From Polyangiaceae bacterium (lineage in GTDB: Bacteria > Myxococcota_A > Polyangia > Polyangiales > Polyangiaceae): a stretch of 64,000 nt of DNA. Numbering within the stretch: the first letter of the stretch is position 1; the number at the start of each line of letters is the position of its first letter. The notes beneath the pieces are model-generated. The model ran no database searches. It was given only the letters and a program-made list of their open reading frames with translations, and had not been told where the DNA came from. A program made the translations under genes and the position numbers. The stretch lies in the NCBI GenBank assembly GCA_020633235.1, contig JACKEA010000008.1:1-64000 (forward strand), read 5' to 3'. Shown here piece after piece: positions 41,776 to 51,035 of the stretch.

Positions 41776-43374
41776 TCAGTCGCTGATGTAGAGCCGCAGG
41801 GTATCCGCCGCGGCCTTGCGATCGAAGGGGACGTCCACCAGGACCTCGCGCTTGGAGATGTCCTCGAACAGCTGCACCAGGAAGCTGTGGAAGGCCATGC
41901 ACTCGTCGATGGCGTTCTCCAGGCGGGCTGGATCCACGAGGTCCGTGTCCTCCAAGCGTGTCATCGCTTGGATGAACGAATCGAAGCGCGGGTAGTCCGT
42001 CGCTCGCAAGAGCGGGTAGCCCATCGCGCGGAAGTACGCGAGGAACTCGCGCACGTATTGGAAGTTGTAGATCGGCGCCCAGCGATCTTCCGTTGGTGAG
42101 TACTGCGCCTTGGTCGCGAACGCGCGCACGATTTGAGCGAACATCCACACGTCACGCCGCAGTCGCTCACTCGTTTCGCGAAGTGCAGCCTGGTCGTCGA
42201 AGACACCGTCCTCTTCCAGAGCCACGCCCAGCGCCTTGCCCAAGAACAGGATGGCGTTGCGCAGCGCAGGACGAAGGTTGGCGATGGCTTGCAAGATGCC
42301 AGTGCGCAGATCGGCGTCCGACGGCAGGCTGTCTGCGGCCGGCACGTCGTGCTGGAAGGCGCGCCGCACTTCCAGACGCAGGCTTCCGGCGATGCCTTCC
42401 AGAGCGCTCTTGATGCCGATGAGACGATAGGCGGCAATGCGCAGCTGCTCCGCTTGTTCCCGCACCTCCGTGGCCGGGACCGCGAGCAAGTCCCGCTCGA
42501 AGCTCGCCGCCAAGAGCGAGCCGGCGCGCTGCCGCAGGTAGTCGGAGAGGGCGCGGGCGTCCGAGCGGAGCACGCTCAATACCAGGTAGGCGCGGCCAGC
42601 CGCCCGACGGCGTTTGGCGCCCAAATCCGCGGCGATTCGCGTGAGCAGGCGCAGGTAGCGCAGCATGCGGAACAGCGCCAAGAAGGTGAGCGCCACCAGG
42701 CGGTGGGCCTGCACGCCCGGCACTCCGCGGATCAGATCCAGCACCTGACCGGAGCGAATGCGATCGAACTCCGGACGGAACTCCAGCGCGGTGAGCGGGT
42801 TGAAGTAGGCGTTGTTGCCGACCTCGCGCTGCATGGTGGCCAGCACGGCGTAGAACAGGCGAAACGGAACTCGCGGCGTGCGCAAGATGCCGTCCACCAC
42901 TTCGAGATTGCTGGAGAGAGCTTGGCGCAGCGCCACCAAGCTCTCTTCCGGTCCACTCTGGGCGGTGCCTTCCCGCACCAAGCGCGTGCGCAGGTTGTCC
43001 TCGGGCAGCACCGTCTCGAGGTAGCGATGAAAGACCAGCGAGCGGTCCCGCGGACCCAAGAGCTGCCGCACCAAGGACAGCGCGCGCTGCATGCCGTCGC
43101 GGTACAACAGCATCGCGTGGCGGAAGTCCATCGCCACCACCGGAGAGCGCCGAGGGGCGCCCGGGTGGTTTCGCGGATTGGCGAAACAAGCCGTTGCCTT
43201 CAGCAGCACCTCGAGCTCGAACAAGAGCTCTTCCTTGCCTTCGAGGGCGAGGTTGCCGAACCACGCATCACGCTCTGTACGATGCTCCTGCGCCAGGGAG
43301 CGCGTGCGGTCGAGGAGATCGTTGTAGGGGTCCGCTTCGGGCGACAAGCTGAGCGAGGACCGCGGATCCACCAT
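41776..43374 (-). CDS. Large helical hypothetical protein
   Basis: 532 residues, nearly all predicted alpha-helical, soluble, with no signal peptide, no coiled-coil heptads strong enough to call and no catalytic motif. Arg is frequent (RRAAGRAYLVLSVLRSDARALSDYL). Codon use is normal. It starts 44 bp after the RND transporter stop on the same strand and may belong to that unit. Likely a lineage-specific myxobacterial protein. Confidence 0.6.
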   Translation of the reverse strand: MVDPRSSLSLSPEADPYNDLLDRTRSLAQEHRTERDAWFGNLALEGKEELLFELEVLLKATACFANPRNHPGAPRRSPVVAMDFRHAMLLYRDGMQRALSLVRQLLGPRDRSLVFHRYLETVLPEDNLRTRLVREGTAQSGPEESLVALRQALSSNLEVVDGILRTPRVPFRLFYAVLATMQREVGNNAYFNPLTALEFRPEFDRIRSGQVLDLIRGVPGVQAHRLVALTFLALFRMLRYLRLLTRIAADLGAKRRRAAGRAYLVLSVLRSDARALSDYLRQRAGSLLAASFERDLLAVPATEVREQAEQLRIAAYRLIGIKSALEGIAGSLRLEVRRAFQHDVPAADSLPSDADLRTGILQAIANLRPALRNAILFLGKALGVALEEDGVFDDQAALRETSERLRRDVWMFAQIVRAFATKAQYSPTEDRWAPIYNFQYVREFLAYFRAMGYPLLRATDYPRFDSFIQAMTRLEDTDLVDPARLENAIDECMAFHSFLVQLFEDISKREVLVDVPFDRKAAADTLRLYISD

Positions 43375-43418
43375 GACGGTCCGCCGAATGTCTCAGCTCG
43401 CCGCCGCCCTGCCAAGCA

Positions 43419-46046
43419 TCAAGGCAAGTCGTCGTGGATGGTGGGTCGCCCGATGCTGGAGGGACTGAGCTCCACCCCCATGCGACGGGCTCGCCAGAAC
43501 AGCACCGCGGGCAGCACCAACACGGCGCTCACCAGGGTGGTCACCTCGCCGACGGCCGCGGCCAGGCCGAAGCTCTGGACGGCCCGGTTGATGGACAGCA
43601 GCAGCGCCACGTAACCCAGCGTGGTGGTCAGGGAGCAGAGCACCACGGCGCCGCCCGTCTGTACCAGCACGCTGTACAGCACTTCGTCGCCCTCGATCTG
43701 CCGGCGCTTCATCACGTTGATGGCGTAGTCCGCCCCCACTCCTATGCTGATGGGGAGCGCCACGAAGTTCAGGAAGTTCAGCTTGATGTCCCGCAGCGCC
43801 AGGTAGGCGATGAGCCAGGAGACGCCGAGCAAGAGCGCGGCCAGTGCCAACCAGCCGGCGGACTTGCCGCGGAAGGCGAACAGGATGACGAGCAGCGTGC
43901 CCACCAGGCTGAGCAGGATCGCCTTGGGCGCGTCCTCGCCGATGTTGATGAGCATGTCGGCAAAGATCACTGGATCTCCGGTGCCGTGGATCACGCTGCC
44001 GTCGGGCAGCTTCACCGTGCGGAAGCTGTCGGCCCACTCCAAGAGGTAGTGGGCGTCGTACACGCTGCGCCCCTCCGTGGGCACGATGTACACGATGTTG
44101 CCGCGACGGCCGTCCTTCTCGGTGAAGGGACGCGCCACGAGCTCCGGCAAGTCTGCGATGGTGAGCTTCTCGAGGTGCGTCGGGATGTGCTCTTCGAGCT
44201 TCTTCCAGTCCTCGTCGCTGATGAAGCCGTGCTTCTTGGCCCGCTCCAGGCGGTCGTCGATGTCCCGCAGCAGCTTCAGCTTCTCGGCCTGATGATCCGG
44301 CAACAGGTCGTAGACGCTCACGACCTTGTCGAAAGGTCGGTCCTTCTTGGGCACGGCGTCGCGACGCTTTTCCAGCTCCGCCACCAGGGGCTTCACCTGG
44401 CTGATGTCGTCCGTGAGGATGGCGCGGCCGTCTTGGCCCAGGCGCCCGACGATCTTGTCGACCCGGAGCGACAGACGCCCCGCAGACGTGGGGCTGAGAC
44501 GCTCGTTCCGCACGTGCGCCAGGTCGTACTCCATCGGATCTTGAGCGAAGTAGCGCACCGTGAGCACGATGGCGCCCACACCCAACAGGGCTCCGCCGAT
44601 GGCGATGGCGCGTGGAAACTTACGGGCGGCAATGGCGAAGGGATAGCCGTACAGACCCTTCATGCGCGCCCGCCAGGCCGGACCCTTCTCGGTGAACATC
44701 GGCGCGTAGCGCTCGCTCAGCACCAGGAAGGCCGGCAAGAACATGTAGGTCGCGATCCAACACAGGATCATGCCCACACCACCGATGATTCCGAAGTGCT
44801 TGAAGCCGTGGAAATCGGTGGAGGCCAGGGAGCCGTAGGCGATCATCGCTGCTCCCGCGGCCGCGAGCGTGGCGGTGTGGGTGTCGCGATGGGAGACGCG
44901 GATGGCGATGGGCGTAGAGAGCTTTTCGTCGCGCCGCGCCTCCAAGAAGCGCGCCATGAAGATGATGCCGAAATTGATGCCGTTGCCGGCGATGATGCTC
45001 ACGAGAAAGCCGGTCGCGGTGTTCAAGTAGCCCACCGTGAGCCGGGCCGCTCCGAAGGCCCAAACGCAGCCCACCCCGATGGTCAGGAACATGGCCAGCA
45101 GGGTGCGGAAGCGCAAGAAGAAGAGCAGCACCACACCCAAGATCAAGCCCACGCCCCACAGGCCCACGTGGGCCAGGTCGCTCTTCACCGCTCGGTGCTG
45201 CTCCGCGCTGGTGATGAGGTTGCCGGTGAAGCCGAAGGTCATGCTGGGGTCGCCGACCTTCTGCTTCTCTTCGTTCAGGATCTTCTCGATGCGCTGGCGC
45301 AGCTCGAAGGCCTGCTCGTCACCGCTGCTGAGCGGAGTCCGCACCAGGATGGCCGCCAGATTGCCGTCCTCGCCGATGTAGTAGCCATCCACGCCCCGGC
45401 TCTTCTTCTTGGCTTCGTCGACCTTCTTTCCGAAGCGCTTCTCCAGGTACTCCGGCGTGATCTTGGGCGGCGCGTCGTCGTCCTCCATCAACCCGAGATC
45501 CATGCCGCTCTCTTGGCCGACCTCGTAGTCGTAGCGAGCCAATACGTCCGTGTGCAGCTTCTTCAGATCGTCCAGGGAAGCGTACAGGTGCTTGTTCTTC
45601 TCGAAGAACTTCTGGACCTCGCGCGTACCGTCGTCGACTGCGCTGACGCTGTCGGGCCCCATCGCGCGAATGCGCGGAGACACGGCGTCCACCATCGCCT
45701 TCAGCTTCGCAACCCCGCCGCCCTCGATCACGACGGTCAGCGTGGACATGCCTTCCAGCCGCTTGTTCACGCGTTGCAATTCGACGACACTTGCCTTGTC
45801 GTCCGGCAGGAGCTCGCTGAAGGCGGTGCGCAGCTCCAGGCGGGAGGCGGCGAAAGCAGCGGGAATCAAGCTCAGGACGACCAACAGGATCACCAGCCAG
45901 GGCCGCGCGATCTGGAGCTTGGCGAGCTTGTCGAGCAGTGGCTCGAGGGGGCGGCGGCGCATCATCACGCCGCCCTCGTGCAGGGGACGTGCCACGTCCG
46001 CGAGACTGTTTCGTCCCTTGGAGCGCCTATCGGGTTGGGGACTCAC
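43419..46046 (-). CDS. RND superfamily MMPL-type exporter
   Basis: 875 residues with the RND layout: a first membrane helix (about 48-66), a periplasmic loop to about 270, five or so helices, a second periplasmic loop and another five helices. Motifs such as FMARFLEARRDEKLSTPIAI and IGVGADYAINVMKR are typical of MMPL/SSD-type transporters that move lipids or hopanoids. A second start at 45965 (MMRRRPLEP) is possible, since it has an upstream GAGGGCGG. It is 9 bp after the AgmX-like gene stop, so probably the same operon. Confidence 0.85.
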   Translation of the reverse strand: MSPQPDRRSKGRNSLADVARPLHEGGVMMRRRPLEPLLDKLAKLQIARPWLVILLVVLSLIPAAFAASRLELRTAFSELLPDDKASVVELQRVNKRLEGMSTLTVVIEGGGVAKLKAMVDAVSPRIRAMGPDSVSAVDDGTREVQKFFEKNKHLYASLDDLKKLHTDVLARYDYEVGQESGMDLGLMEDDDAPPKITPEYLEKRFGKKVDEAKKKSRGVDGYYIGEDGNLAAILVRTPLSSGDEQAFELRQRIEKILNEEKQKVGDPSMTFGFTGNLITSAEQHRAVKSDLAHVGLWGVGLILGVVLLFFLRFRTLLAMFLTIGVGCVWAFGAARLTVGYLNTATGFLVSIIAGNGINFGIIFMARFLEARRDEKLSTPIAIRVSHRDTHTATLAAAGAAMIAYGSLASTDFHGFKHFGIIGGVGMILCWIATYMFLPAFLVLSERYAPMFTEKGPAWRARMKGLYGYPFAIAARKFPRAIAIGGALLGVGAIVLTVRYFAQDPMEYDLAHVRNERLSPTSAGRLSLRVDKIVGRLGQDGRAILTDDISQVKPLVAELEKRRDAVPKKDRPFDKVVSVYDLLPDHQAEKLKLLRDIDDRLERAKKHGFISDEDWKKLEEHIPTHLEKLTIADLPELVARPFTEKDGRRGNIVYIVPTEGRSVYDAHYLLEWADSFRTVKLPDGSVIHGTGDPVIFADMLINIGEDAPKAILLSLVGTLLVILFAFRGKSAGWLALAALLLGVSWLIAYLALRDIKLNFLNFVALPISIGVGADYAINVMKRRQIEGDEVLYSVLVQTGGAVVLCSLTTTLGYVALLLSINRAVQSFGLAAAVGEVTTLVSAVLVLPAVLFWRARRMGVELSPSSIGRPTIHDDLP

Positions 46047-46055
46047 GAGCTCAGG

Positions 46056-46592
46056 TCACGGCTTGAAATCGAACGGGTAGTTGACCGTCGTTTCCATTCC
46101 CCGGGAAGAAGCGGGGAACTTGAGCTTCTTCAGCTCCGCCAGGGCGCAGTTGACCACCGTGGGCGATTTCAGATCACTGCGCTCTTGGTTGAGCTCCGCG
46201 CTCTTCACCTTGCCCTCCGGGTCGAGGGTGAAGTGCAGCGTCATGGTGCCGGTGAGGGTAGGAAGGTCCTTCTTTCCCTTCTCGTAGCAGTCGCGGAAGG
46301 GCTTGCGGTTGGCGAGCACCACTTGGCGGATGACCTCGGTGGTGCGCGTCTCTGCGTCGCCGCCCGTGTCGTCGCCGCCCGTGTCGTCGCCGCCCGTGTC
46401 GTCACCCCCCGTATCGTCGCCCCCCGTGTCATCGCCTCCGGCAGCCGTTGGCGTCTCCGCGGTGGTGGTAGCGGGAGGGGGAGCAGCTGCCGGTGGAGGT
46501 TGCTTCTCCGCACACCCGCCGAAGCTGAACAGCGCGACGAGAACCAAGCCGGTGGTGAGCTGAGTGACGGTGCAGGCCTGCATGCCGGGCAT
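46056..46592 (-). CDS. AgmX/PglI C-terminal domain lipoprotein
   Basis: 178 residues. The lipoprotein signal ends at LFSFGGCAEK. A linker of tandem GGDDT units follows, encoded by five 15-bp DNA repeats. The C-terminal domain (about 85-178) reads EVIRQVVLANRKPFRDCYE, then TLHFTLDPEGKVKSAEL and KKLKFPAS, the AgmX/PglI domain related to TonB C-termini. In M. xanthus such domains are linked to gliding and envelope complexes. It is upstream of, and probably co-transcribed with, the RND exporter. Confidence 0.8.
   Translation of the reverse strand: MPGMQACTVTQLTTGLVLVALFSFGGCAEKQPPPAAAPPPATTTAETPTAAGGDDTGGDDTGGDDTGGDDTGGDDTGGDAETRTTEVIRQVVLANRKPFRDCYEKGKKDLPTLTGTMTLHFTLDPEGKVKSAELNQERSDLKSPTVVNCALAELKKLKFPASSRGMETTVNYPFDFKP
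46361..46435. repeat. Coding minisatellite, five 15-bp units
   Basis: Two exact and three slightly changed copies of CGCCCGTGTCGTCGC. They encode the acidic GGDDT linker of the AgmX-like lipoprotein. Confidence 0.85.
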
Positions 46593-46652
46593 CTTATCCC
46601 GGTTTCTCAGCAGAGCGGGGAAGGTGCCTTTCCGGCCCGTGAACCAGTGAGA

Positions 46653-47258
46653 TCAGCCGGCTTTCAGGAACGGTTCCCACTCGCTGAAGGGCTTCCGCTC
46701 CGTGAGCAGGATCTGTGCGGTCATCGACCAGCGCGGCCGATGGGGCATGTGGAGCAGCCGCATTCCCGCCTCGTCCGGCGTGCGGCGTCCCTTGCGCAGA
46801 TTGCACGAGCGACACGAGGTCACCAGATTCTCCCAGCTGTCGGCGCCGCCGCGGGAACGGGGCAGGACATGATCCAAATTCAGATCCCGAACCCCGGGCC
46901 GCCGGCCGCAGTACTGACAGGTGTGCTGGTCCCGCAACATGACGTTGCGCCGCGTCAGCCGCACCACTGGTCGGGGCGCACGGTCGTAGCGGACCAAGTG
47001 CAGGACCCGCGGTACCCGCAGCGCGCCTCCGACGATGGGCAGCGCGTCGTCCAGATCGCGCACCGGCATGTGGCGCCAGCGAAGGAAATCGTGGGTTTCG
47101 CCGGCCTCGTCCAGGGCCCGGGCCGAACCTCCGAACAGCAGAACGATGGCTCGCCGCGCCGTCGTGACGCTCACCGGTGCAAAGTACAAGTTGAGCAGCA
47201 AGACGGGGAGCGACAGCACGTCCCGACCGTTCCTTGGGCTGTGCGGGCTGCCGTCCAC
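46653..47258 (-). CDS. HNH endonuclease family protein
   Basis: 201 residues. The HNH motif includes CQYCGRRPG, LNLDHVLPRSRGG and NLVTSCRSCNLRKG, with the structural Cys pairs and catalytic His intact. The N-terminal 90 residues are a conserved extension found in the chromosomal HNH_5 proteins of many bacteria, not an intron homing enzyme. Function unknown, perhaps DNA repair or defence. It is not in an obvious defence cluster. Confidence 0.85.
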   Translation of the reverse strand: MDGSPHSPRNGRDVLSLPVLLLNLYFAPVSVTTARRAIVLLFGGSARALDEAGETHDFLRWRHMPVRDLDDALPIVGGALRVPRVLHLVRYDRAPRPVVRLTRRNVMLRDQHTCQYCGRRPGVRDLNLDHVLPRSRGGADSWENLVTSCRSCNLRKGRRTPDEAGMRLLHMPHRPRWSMTAQILLTERKPFSEWEPFLKAG

Positions 47259-47349
47259 GGCGGGAGCTTAGCACGAGGCTCGGGCCTCGACCGCGCGGCC
47301 GCAATGGGCTATCCCCACGGCCGCTGCACCCAGCAGCTTCGAGAGGACT

Positions 47350-48723
47350 ATGGAAAAGGCTTTTCGCGGGCTCTTGGCCGGCACCTTGATGGCCGTCGTG
47401 GTGGCGGGCTGTGGGGCTGCCGCAACGGGGGAAGCGGCGTGGCCGCCGACCGCCAAGAAATGGTTCGATCGTGCGGAAACCGGATACCGCACGGCGGACA
47501 TGGAGGACGCTGAGCTGGCGGTGGAAAACGCGCTCCGGCTCCTGCCCCAAGAAGAGAAGGTGCGGGTGCTGGCCGCTCGCATCGCGTTGGCGCGACTGGA
47601 ATACGACCGCGCGATCCAGCTGCTCGAAGCCATCGACTCCAGCGAGGCCGCGTCGATTCGGGGCCGCGCCTACTGGTACGACGGACAGATCGAGAAGGCC
47701 GCTGACGAGCTCGAGCGGCTGATCGCCGATCCCGACGTGAAGGACACCTGGGCGACGGAGGTCGCCAAGCTCGCCCGGCGCGGCACCGGTCGCAAGCCCT
47801 TCACCCTGAGCGGAGGCTTGCTGGCGGTGTCGGAGATGCCGCAGGTCTCCGCCACTTCTCTGGTCGTCCCCCTGGAAGTGAACGGCGAGCCCGCGCTCGG
47901 TCTGATCGCCACCGGCACCGCCGAGGCCGTCGTGGATTCGAGTCACGGTGGGGAGTCGACCTGGCTGTCGCTGCGCTTCGGCGAGCGCGTGGAAGTGAAG
48001 GACGTTCCCGCGCTGGCCAAGGATCTCTCCGGGATCTCCCGGCAGCTGAACGCGCCCATCAAGATCCTGATCGGCGTGAACCTGCTCCGCCACCTGCACC
48101 CCACCTTCGACTTCACGGGCGGACAGTTCGTGGTCCGCACCTTCGAGCCGCCGCCGCCCCCCCACGCCACCACCATTCGCCTCAGCTACGTGCGCGGTGG
48201 GGGCATGATGCTGCGCGGAGCCTTCGGCTCCGAGCAGACGGCGCCCTTCGCGACCTTGATGGTCGACACCAGCATGAGCTTTCCCCTGGCTCTGGACGAC
48301 GGCGGCTGGAAGAAAGCCGGAGTGAAGCTGGCGAGCCTGAGGGACGTCCCCAACCTGGGCAACCTGCGGGCGGGCACGCTGCCGTTGCTTCGCCTCGGCG
48401 CCTTCGAGCTGCCGGACGTGCCCGGCGTGTATGGTGCGCCCGTGGGAGACCTCGAGAAGGGCCTCGACATCAACCTCGACGGCCTGGTCGGCTCGGGACT
48501 GCTGGCACCCTTCCGCGTCACCTTGGTGGATGGCGGCCGCACCATGTGGCTCGAGGATCTGCCGCAGGAAGCCATCCCCACCGGGCCGCCGCCGGACGAC
48601 GCCATGCCGCTCCCGGACGACGAGCTCACGCCTCCAGAAGGCGTCGACGCGCCGGACGACGCGCCGGCCCCGCCCGCGCCGAAGCCGGCCCCCAAGAAGC
48701 CGGCCCCCAAGAAGGCTCCCTGA
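47350..48723 (+). CDS. TPR lipoprotein with degenerate aspartic-protease-like domains
   Basis: 457 residues. The lipoprotein signal ends at VVVAGCGAA. Two to three TPR-like helical repeats (about 35-140) precede two retropepsin-like halves. Where an active protease has DTG the sequence reads ATGTAEAV in the first half and VDTSMSFPL in the second, so at least the first is degenerate. A C-terminal Pro/Asp/Ala tail ends in PAPKKPAPKKAP. It may be a binding protein derived from a protease. It lies 3 bp before coaD. Confidence 0.7.
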   Translation: MEKAFRGLLAGTLMAVVVAGCGAAATGEAAWPPTAKKWFDRAETGYRTADMEDAELAVENALRLLPQEEKVRVLAARIALARLEYDRAIQLLEAIDSSEAASIRGRAYWYDGQIEKAADELERLIADPDVKDTWATEVAKLARRGTGRKPFTLSGGLLAVSEMPQVSATSLVVPLEVNGEPALGLIATGTAEAVVDSSHGGESTWLSLRFGERVEVKDVPALAKDLSGISRQLNAPIKILIGVNLLRHLHPTFDFTGGQFVVRTFEPPPPPHATTIRLSYVRGGGMMLRGAFGSEQTAPFATLMVDTSMSFPLALDDGGWKKAGVKLASLRDVPNLGNLRAGTLPLLRLGAFELPDVPGVYGAPVGDLEKGLDINLDGLVGSGLLAPFRVTLVDGGRTMWLEDLPQEAIPTGPPPDDAMPLPDDELTPPEGVDAPDDAPAPPAPKPAPKKPAPKKAP

Positions 48724-48726
48724 GCC

Positions 48727-49218
48727 ATGGGTGCGAGCCACATCGCGATCTACGCGGGTAGCTTCGACCCGCCCACCTACGGCCATCTCGATCTCGTCGA
48801 ACGCGCGGCGAACCTCTTTCCCAAGGTGATCGTCGCGCTCGGGCGCCATCCGTCCAAGACACCGTGCTTCACGACGGATCAGCGACTGGCTTTGCTGCGC
48901 GAGATCTGCTCGCCGTACCCGAACGTGGAAGTCGATTCCTTCGACGGGCTGCTCATCGACTACGGGACGCGCATTGGCGCTCGCGTCATCGTGCGCGGCC
49001 TGCGCGCTGGGACGGACTTCGAGTACGAGCTGCAGATCGCTCACGCGAACGCGGATCTGCGACCCGACATCGACACAGTGTTCCTGCCGACCCGCACGAA
49101 CTACGGTTTCATCTCCGCCTCCCTGGTCCGGGAGATCGCGATGCATGGCGGCGATATCAGCCGCTACGCGCCGCCCAAGGTCTGCGAAGCGCTGCGCCAG
49201 CGTTTCAAGAAGGACTGA
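48727..49218 (+). CDS. coaD: Phosphopantetheine adenylyltransferase
   Basis: 163 residues. The nucleotidyltransferase signature YAGSFDPPTYGHLDL has the T/HxGH motif, RTNYGFISASLVREI is the ISSSxxR motif, and VRGLRAGTDFEYELQIAHAN is the CoaD substrate region. It transfers AMP to 4'-phosphopantetheine in CoA synthesis. It follows the TPR lipoprotein gene by 3 bp and is probably co-transcribed with it. A hairpin built from inverted interspersed repeats lies downstream. Confidence 0.97.
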   Translation: MGASHIAIYAGSFDPPTYGHLDLVERAANLFPKVIVALGRHPSKTPCFTTDQRLALLREICSPYPNVEVDSFDGLLIDYGTRIGARVIVRGLRAGTDFEYELQIAHANADLRPDIDTVFLPTRTNYGFISASLVREIAMHGGDISRYAPPKVCEALRQRFKKD

Positions 49219-49270
49219 AAGCGCGGGCGTGCCCCGCCGCAGCGTTCAGGAACGTGTTTGGGGCAGCTTC

Positions 49271-49323
49271 TTGTCGGGACGGCGCGGAACCACGCTCCGC
49301 GCGGTTCCGCGTTGGACCAACAA
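49271..49323. repeat. Interspersed repeat, class A-like, inverted pair forming a hairpin
   Basis: The forward copy 49271-49291 (TTGTCGGGACGGCGCGGAACC without its last bases changed) and reverse copy 49303-49323 face each other across 11 bp. CGCGGAACC pairs with GGTTCCGCG, and the outer CTTGT with ACAAG. Lying between the convergent coaD and site-2 protease genes, it may act as a bidirectional terminator. Confidence 0.75.
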
Positions 49324-49341
49324 GAGAACCGAGAACGGCGC

Positions 49342-50391
49342 TCAGTACACGACCCAGGGGGACGGCATGAACAGCGCGACGAACAGGAGCAGGGTCACGA
49401 CGGCGACGACCTTGCGTACGGGGGAAAGCTCGGCGTGGGTCTCGTCCACGGGCGGGTGCTTGCCGCCCCCCGCGCGGCCCATGAAGAAGATGAGCAGGGC
49501 GAGGAAGAACCAGTTCATCACCGAGCTGATGCCGGGCATCCAGACTTGAATTGGCGTGCTCGAGATGCCGCCGGCTGCGGCCTGGCGCAGCGCGGGCAGC
49601 ATGTGCAGGACGAAGTTGTAAATGAGCAGGAGCACCGGCGCGAACTTCAGCCAGCGAGCGAAGCGGTTCTGCCGTTGGCCGAAGAGGGAGTAGGCGACGT
49701 GTCCGCCGTCGAGCTGGCCGACGGGAATGAGATTCAGGAAGGTGATCAGGAAGCCGACCCACGCGGCCAGCGCCGTGGGGTGCAGTTGCACGTCCATGTT
49801 GGCTGGGATGTGACCGAAGACGAGCGCCTTGAGCCCCCAGTACAGGAGGCTTTGCCCCTCTTGGATGTAGGTGCCGTCTCCGCCTCCGACGGGCCCCAGG
49901 TGGGAGAGGGACAGGCCGTAGAGCATCACTGGGATGGCCACCACCATGCCGGCGAGGGGACCCGCGGCGCCGATGTCGAGCAGCGCGTTCGCGGAACGGA
50001 TGCGTCGCGGCATGATGATCACCGCGCCCAGCGTGCCGAAGGGGTTGAGCACCGGCAGTGGCAGGAAGTACGGCAGCGAAGCCGGCACGCGGTGGATGCG
50101 CGCGGCGATGTAGTGCCCGAACTCGTGGGACAGCAAGATCGCGAGCAGGGGAACGGCGAAGGTCCAGGCGCTGGCCCAAGAGGCCAGACCCTGAGTGCCA
50201 TCGGTGGCGGTCCAGCTGCGGCCGACGAAGAAGACGCTCAGCACCGTGAGGGCGAAGAGCAGCGCGTTCGTGCGCCAGTCGAAGGACGGCTCCTCGGGCT
50301 CCGGGATCTCGCTCTCACGCGGTGCGGGCTCTTCGCGTTGCACCAGGATAGGTGACGATGGCGGCGGGAAGCTTCCGAGGCGATCGCTCAT
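49342..50391 (-). CDS. Site-2 protease family (M50) intramembrane metalloprotease
   Basis: 349 residues. An N-terminal charged segment is followed by helices with the zinc motif HEFGHYIA and the third ligand in NLIPVGQLDGGH. The length and the helices between the motifs resemble the plant EGY/cyanobacterial S2P group. It would cleave a membrane-bound regulator. Its start overlaps the FliH-like gene stop by 4 nt, so it is the last gene of a translationally coupled operon. Confidence 0.9.
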   Translation of the reverse strand: MSDRLGSFPPPSSPILVQREEPAPRESEIPEPEEPSFDWRTNALLFALTVLSVFFVGRSWTATDGTQGLASWASAWTFAVPLLAILLSHEFGHYIAARIHRVPASLPYFLPLPVLNPFGTLGAVIIMPRRIRSANALLDIGAAGPLAGMVVAIPVMLYGLSLSHLGPVGGGDGTYIQEGQSLLYWGLKALVFGHIPANMDVQLHPTALAAWVGFLITFLNLIPVGQLDGGHVAYSLFGQRQNRFARWLKFAPVLLLIYNFVLHMLPALRQAAAGGISSTPIQVWMPGISSVMNWFFLALLIFFMGRAGGGKHPPVDETHAELSPVRKVVAVVTLLLFVALFMPSPWVVY

Positions 50392-51035
50392 CGACGAAGG
50401 GTCTCTCTGAGGCGCTTGGCCAGTCGATCGAGTTGGGGAGCGAGCTCGGCGTCCAGCACGCCGATGTCCGTCTCGAGCCGTAGCTGACCACGGGCGCGGT
50501 TCGCATCCTCTGTAATGCTCACCGCGCTTTCGGCCAGCCCCAAGGTGCTGGCGTCTCGTCGCAGAATCGCCGCGTCCTCCGGGTGGGCGAAGATGCGCAC
50601 GCGGCGCGCGCCGCGGGCTTCGGACAGGGCCTGTCGTGCGAGCCCCGTGACGAGCTCCGGATCCAGCGCCAACGCCTGTCCGAGCAACCGCTCCGAAAGC
50701 ACCCGAGCGAGCTCCACGCTACGATCGAGAGAGCGCTCGTCGGCGGCCGCTTCTTGCCGCCGGAGCTGCACCGCCCGCGCGGCGATGGTGGCGGCGGCTT
50801 CCGCCCGCGCTTCCGACTCCACACGCAGCTTGAGATCCGCGATCTCGCGACGGGCGTCGGCCAAGATCTCTTGCGCGCGCGCCTCCGCTCCGGCGACGAT
50901 CTCGCGGGCGCGAGCCTCGGCGTCCACGACGGCACGCTCCACGCGGCGGCCGTAGGGCAGGCGCGCGGGCGGAGGCACGGCAATGGGCTCTGCTTCGGTG
51001 GCGCCCCGCAGCACGCGACCCTGCGGCAGCGTCAC
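50388..51035 (-). CDS. FliH/SctL-like protein (V-ATPase subunit E superfamily)
   Basis: 215 residues. A Pro/Ala-rich N-terminus leads to a long Ala/Glu/Arg coiled coil (about 35-110). A C-terminal domain contains VRIFAHPEDAAIL, GQLRLETDIGVLDAELAPQLDRL. That pattern (hP-D-hh, then a polar-to-hydrophobic final helix) is the C-terminal domain of FliH/SctL stator proteins. No flagellar or type III secretion gene is near. It is coupled to a site-2 protease and a small helical gene. Remote similarity; confidence moderate. Confidence 0.55.
   Translation of the reverse strand: MTLPQGRVLRGATEAEPIAVPPPARLPYGRRVERAVVDAEARAREIVAGAEARAQEILADARREIADLKLRVESEARAEAAATIAARAVQLRRQEAAADERSLDRSVELARVLSERLLGQALALDPELVTGLARQALSEARGARRVRIFAHPEDAAILRRDASTLGLAESAVSITEDANRARGQLRLETDIGVLDAELAPQLDRLAKRLRETLRR

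Noticed and set aside
43373..43390. Another copy of the interspersed repeat (ATGACGGTCCGCCGAATG)
   Set aside because: It overlaps a normal gene start and departs from the consensus after GTCCGCCG; chance is likely in GC-rich DNA.
50388..51035. Evidence for a type III secretion or flagellar locus
   Set aside because: Only one FliH-like gene is present, with no ATPase, export-gate or ring genes in the window.
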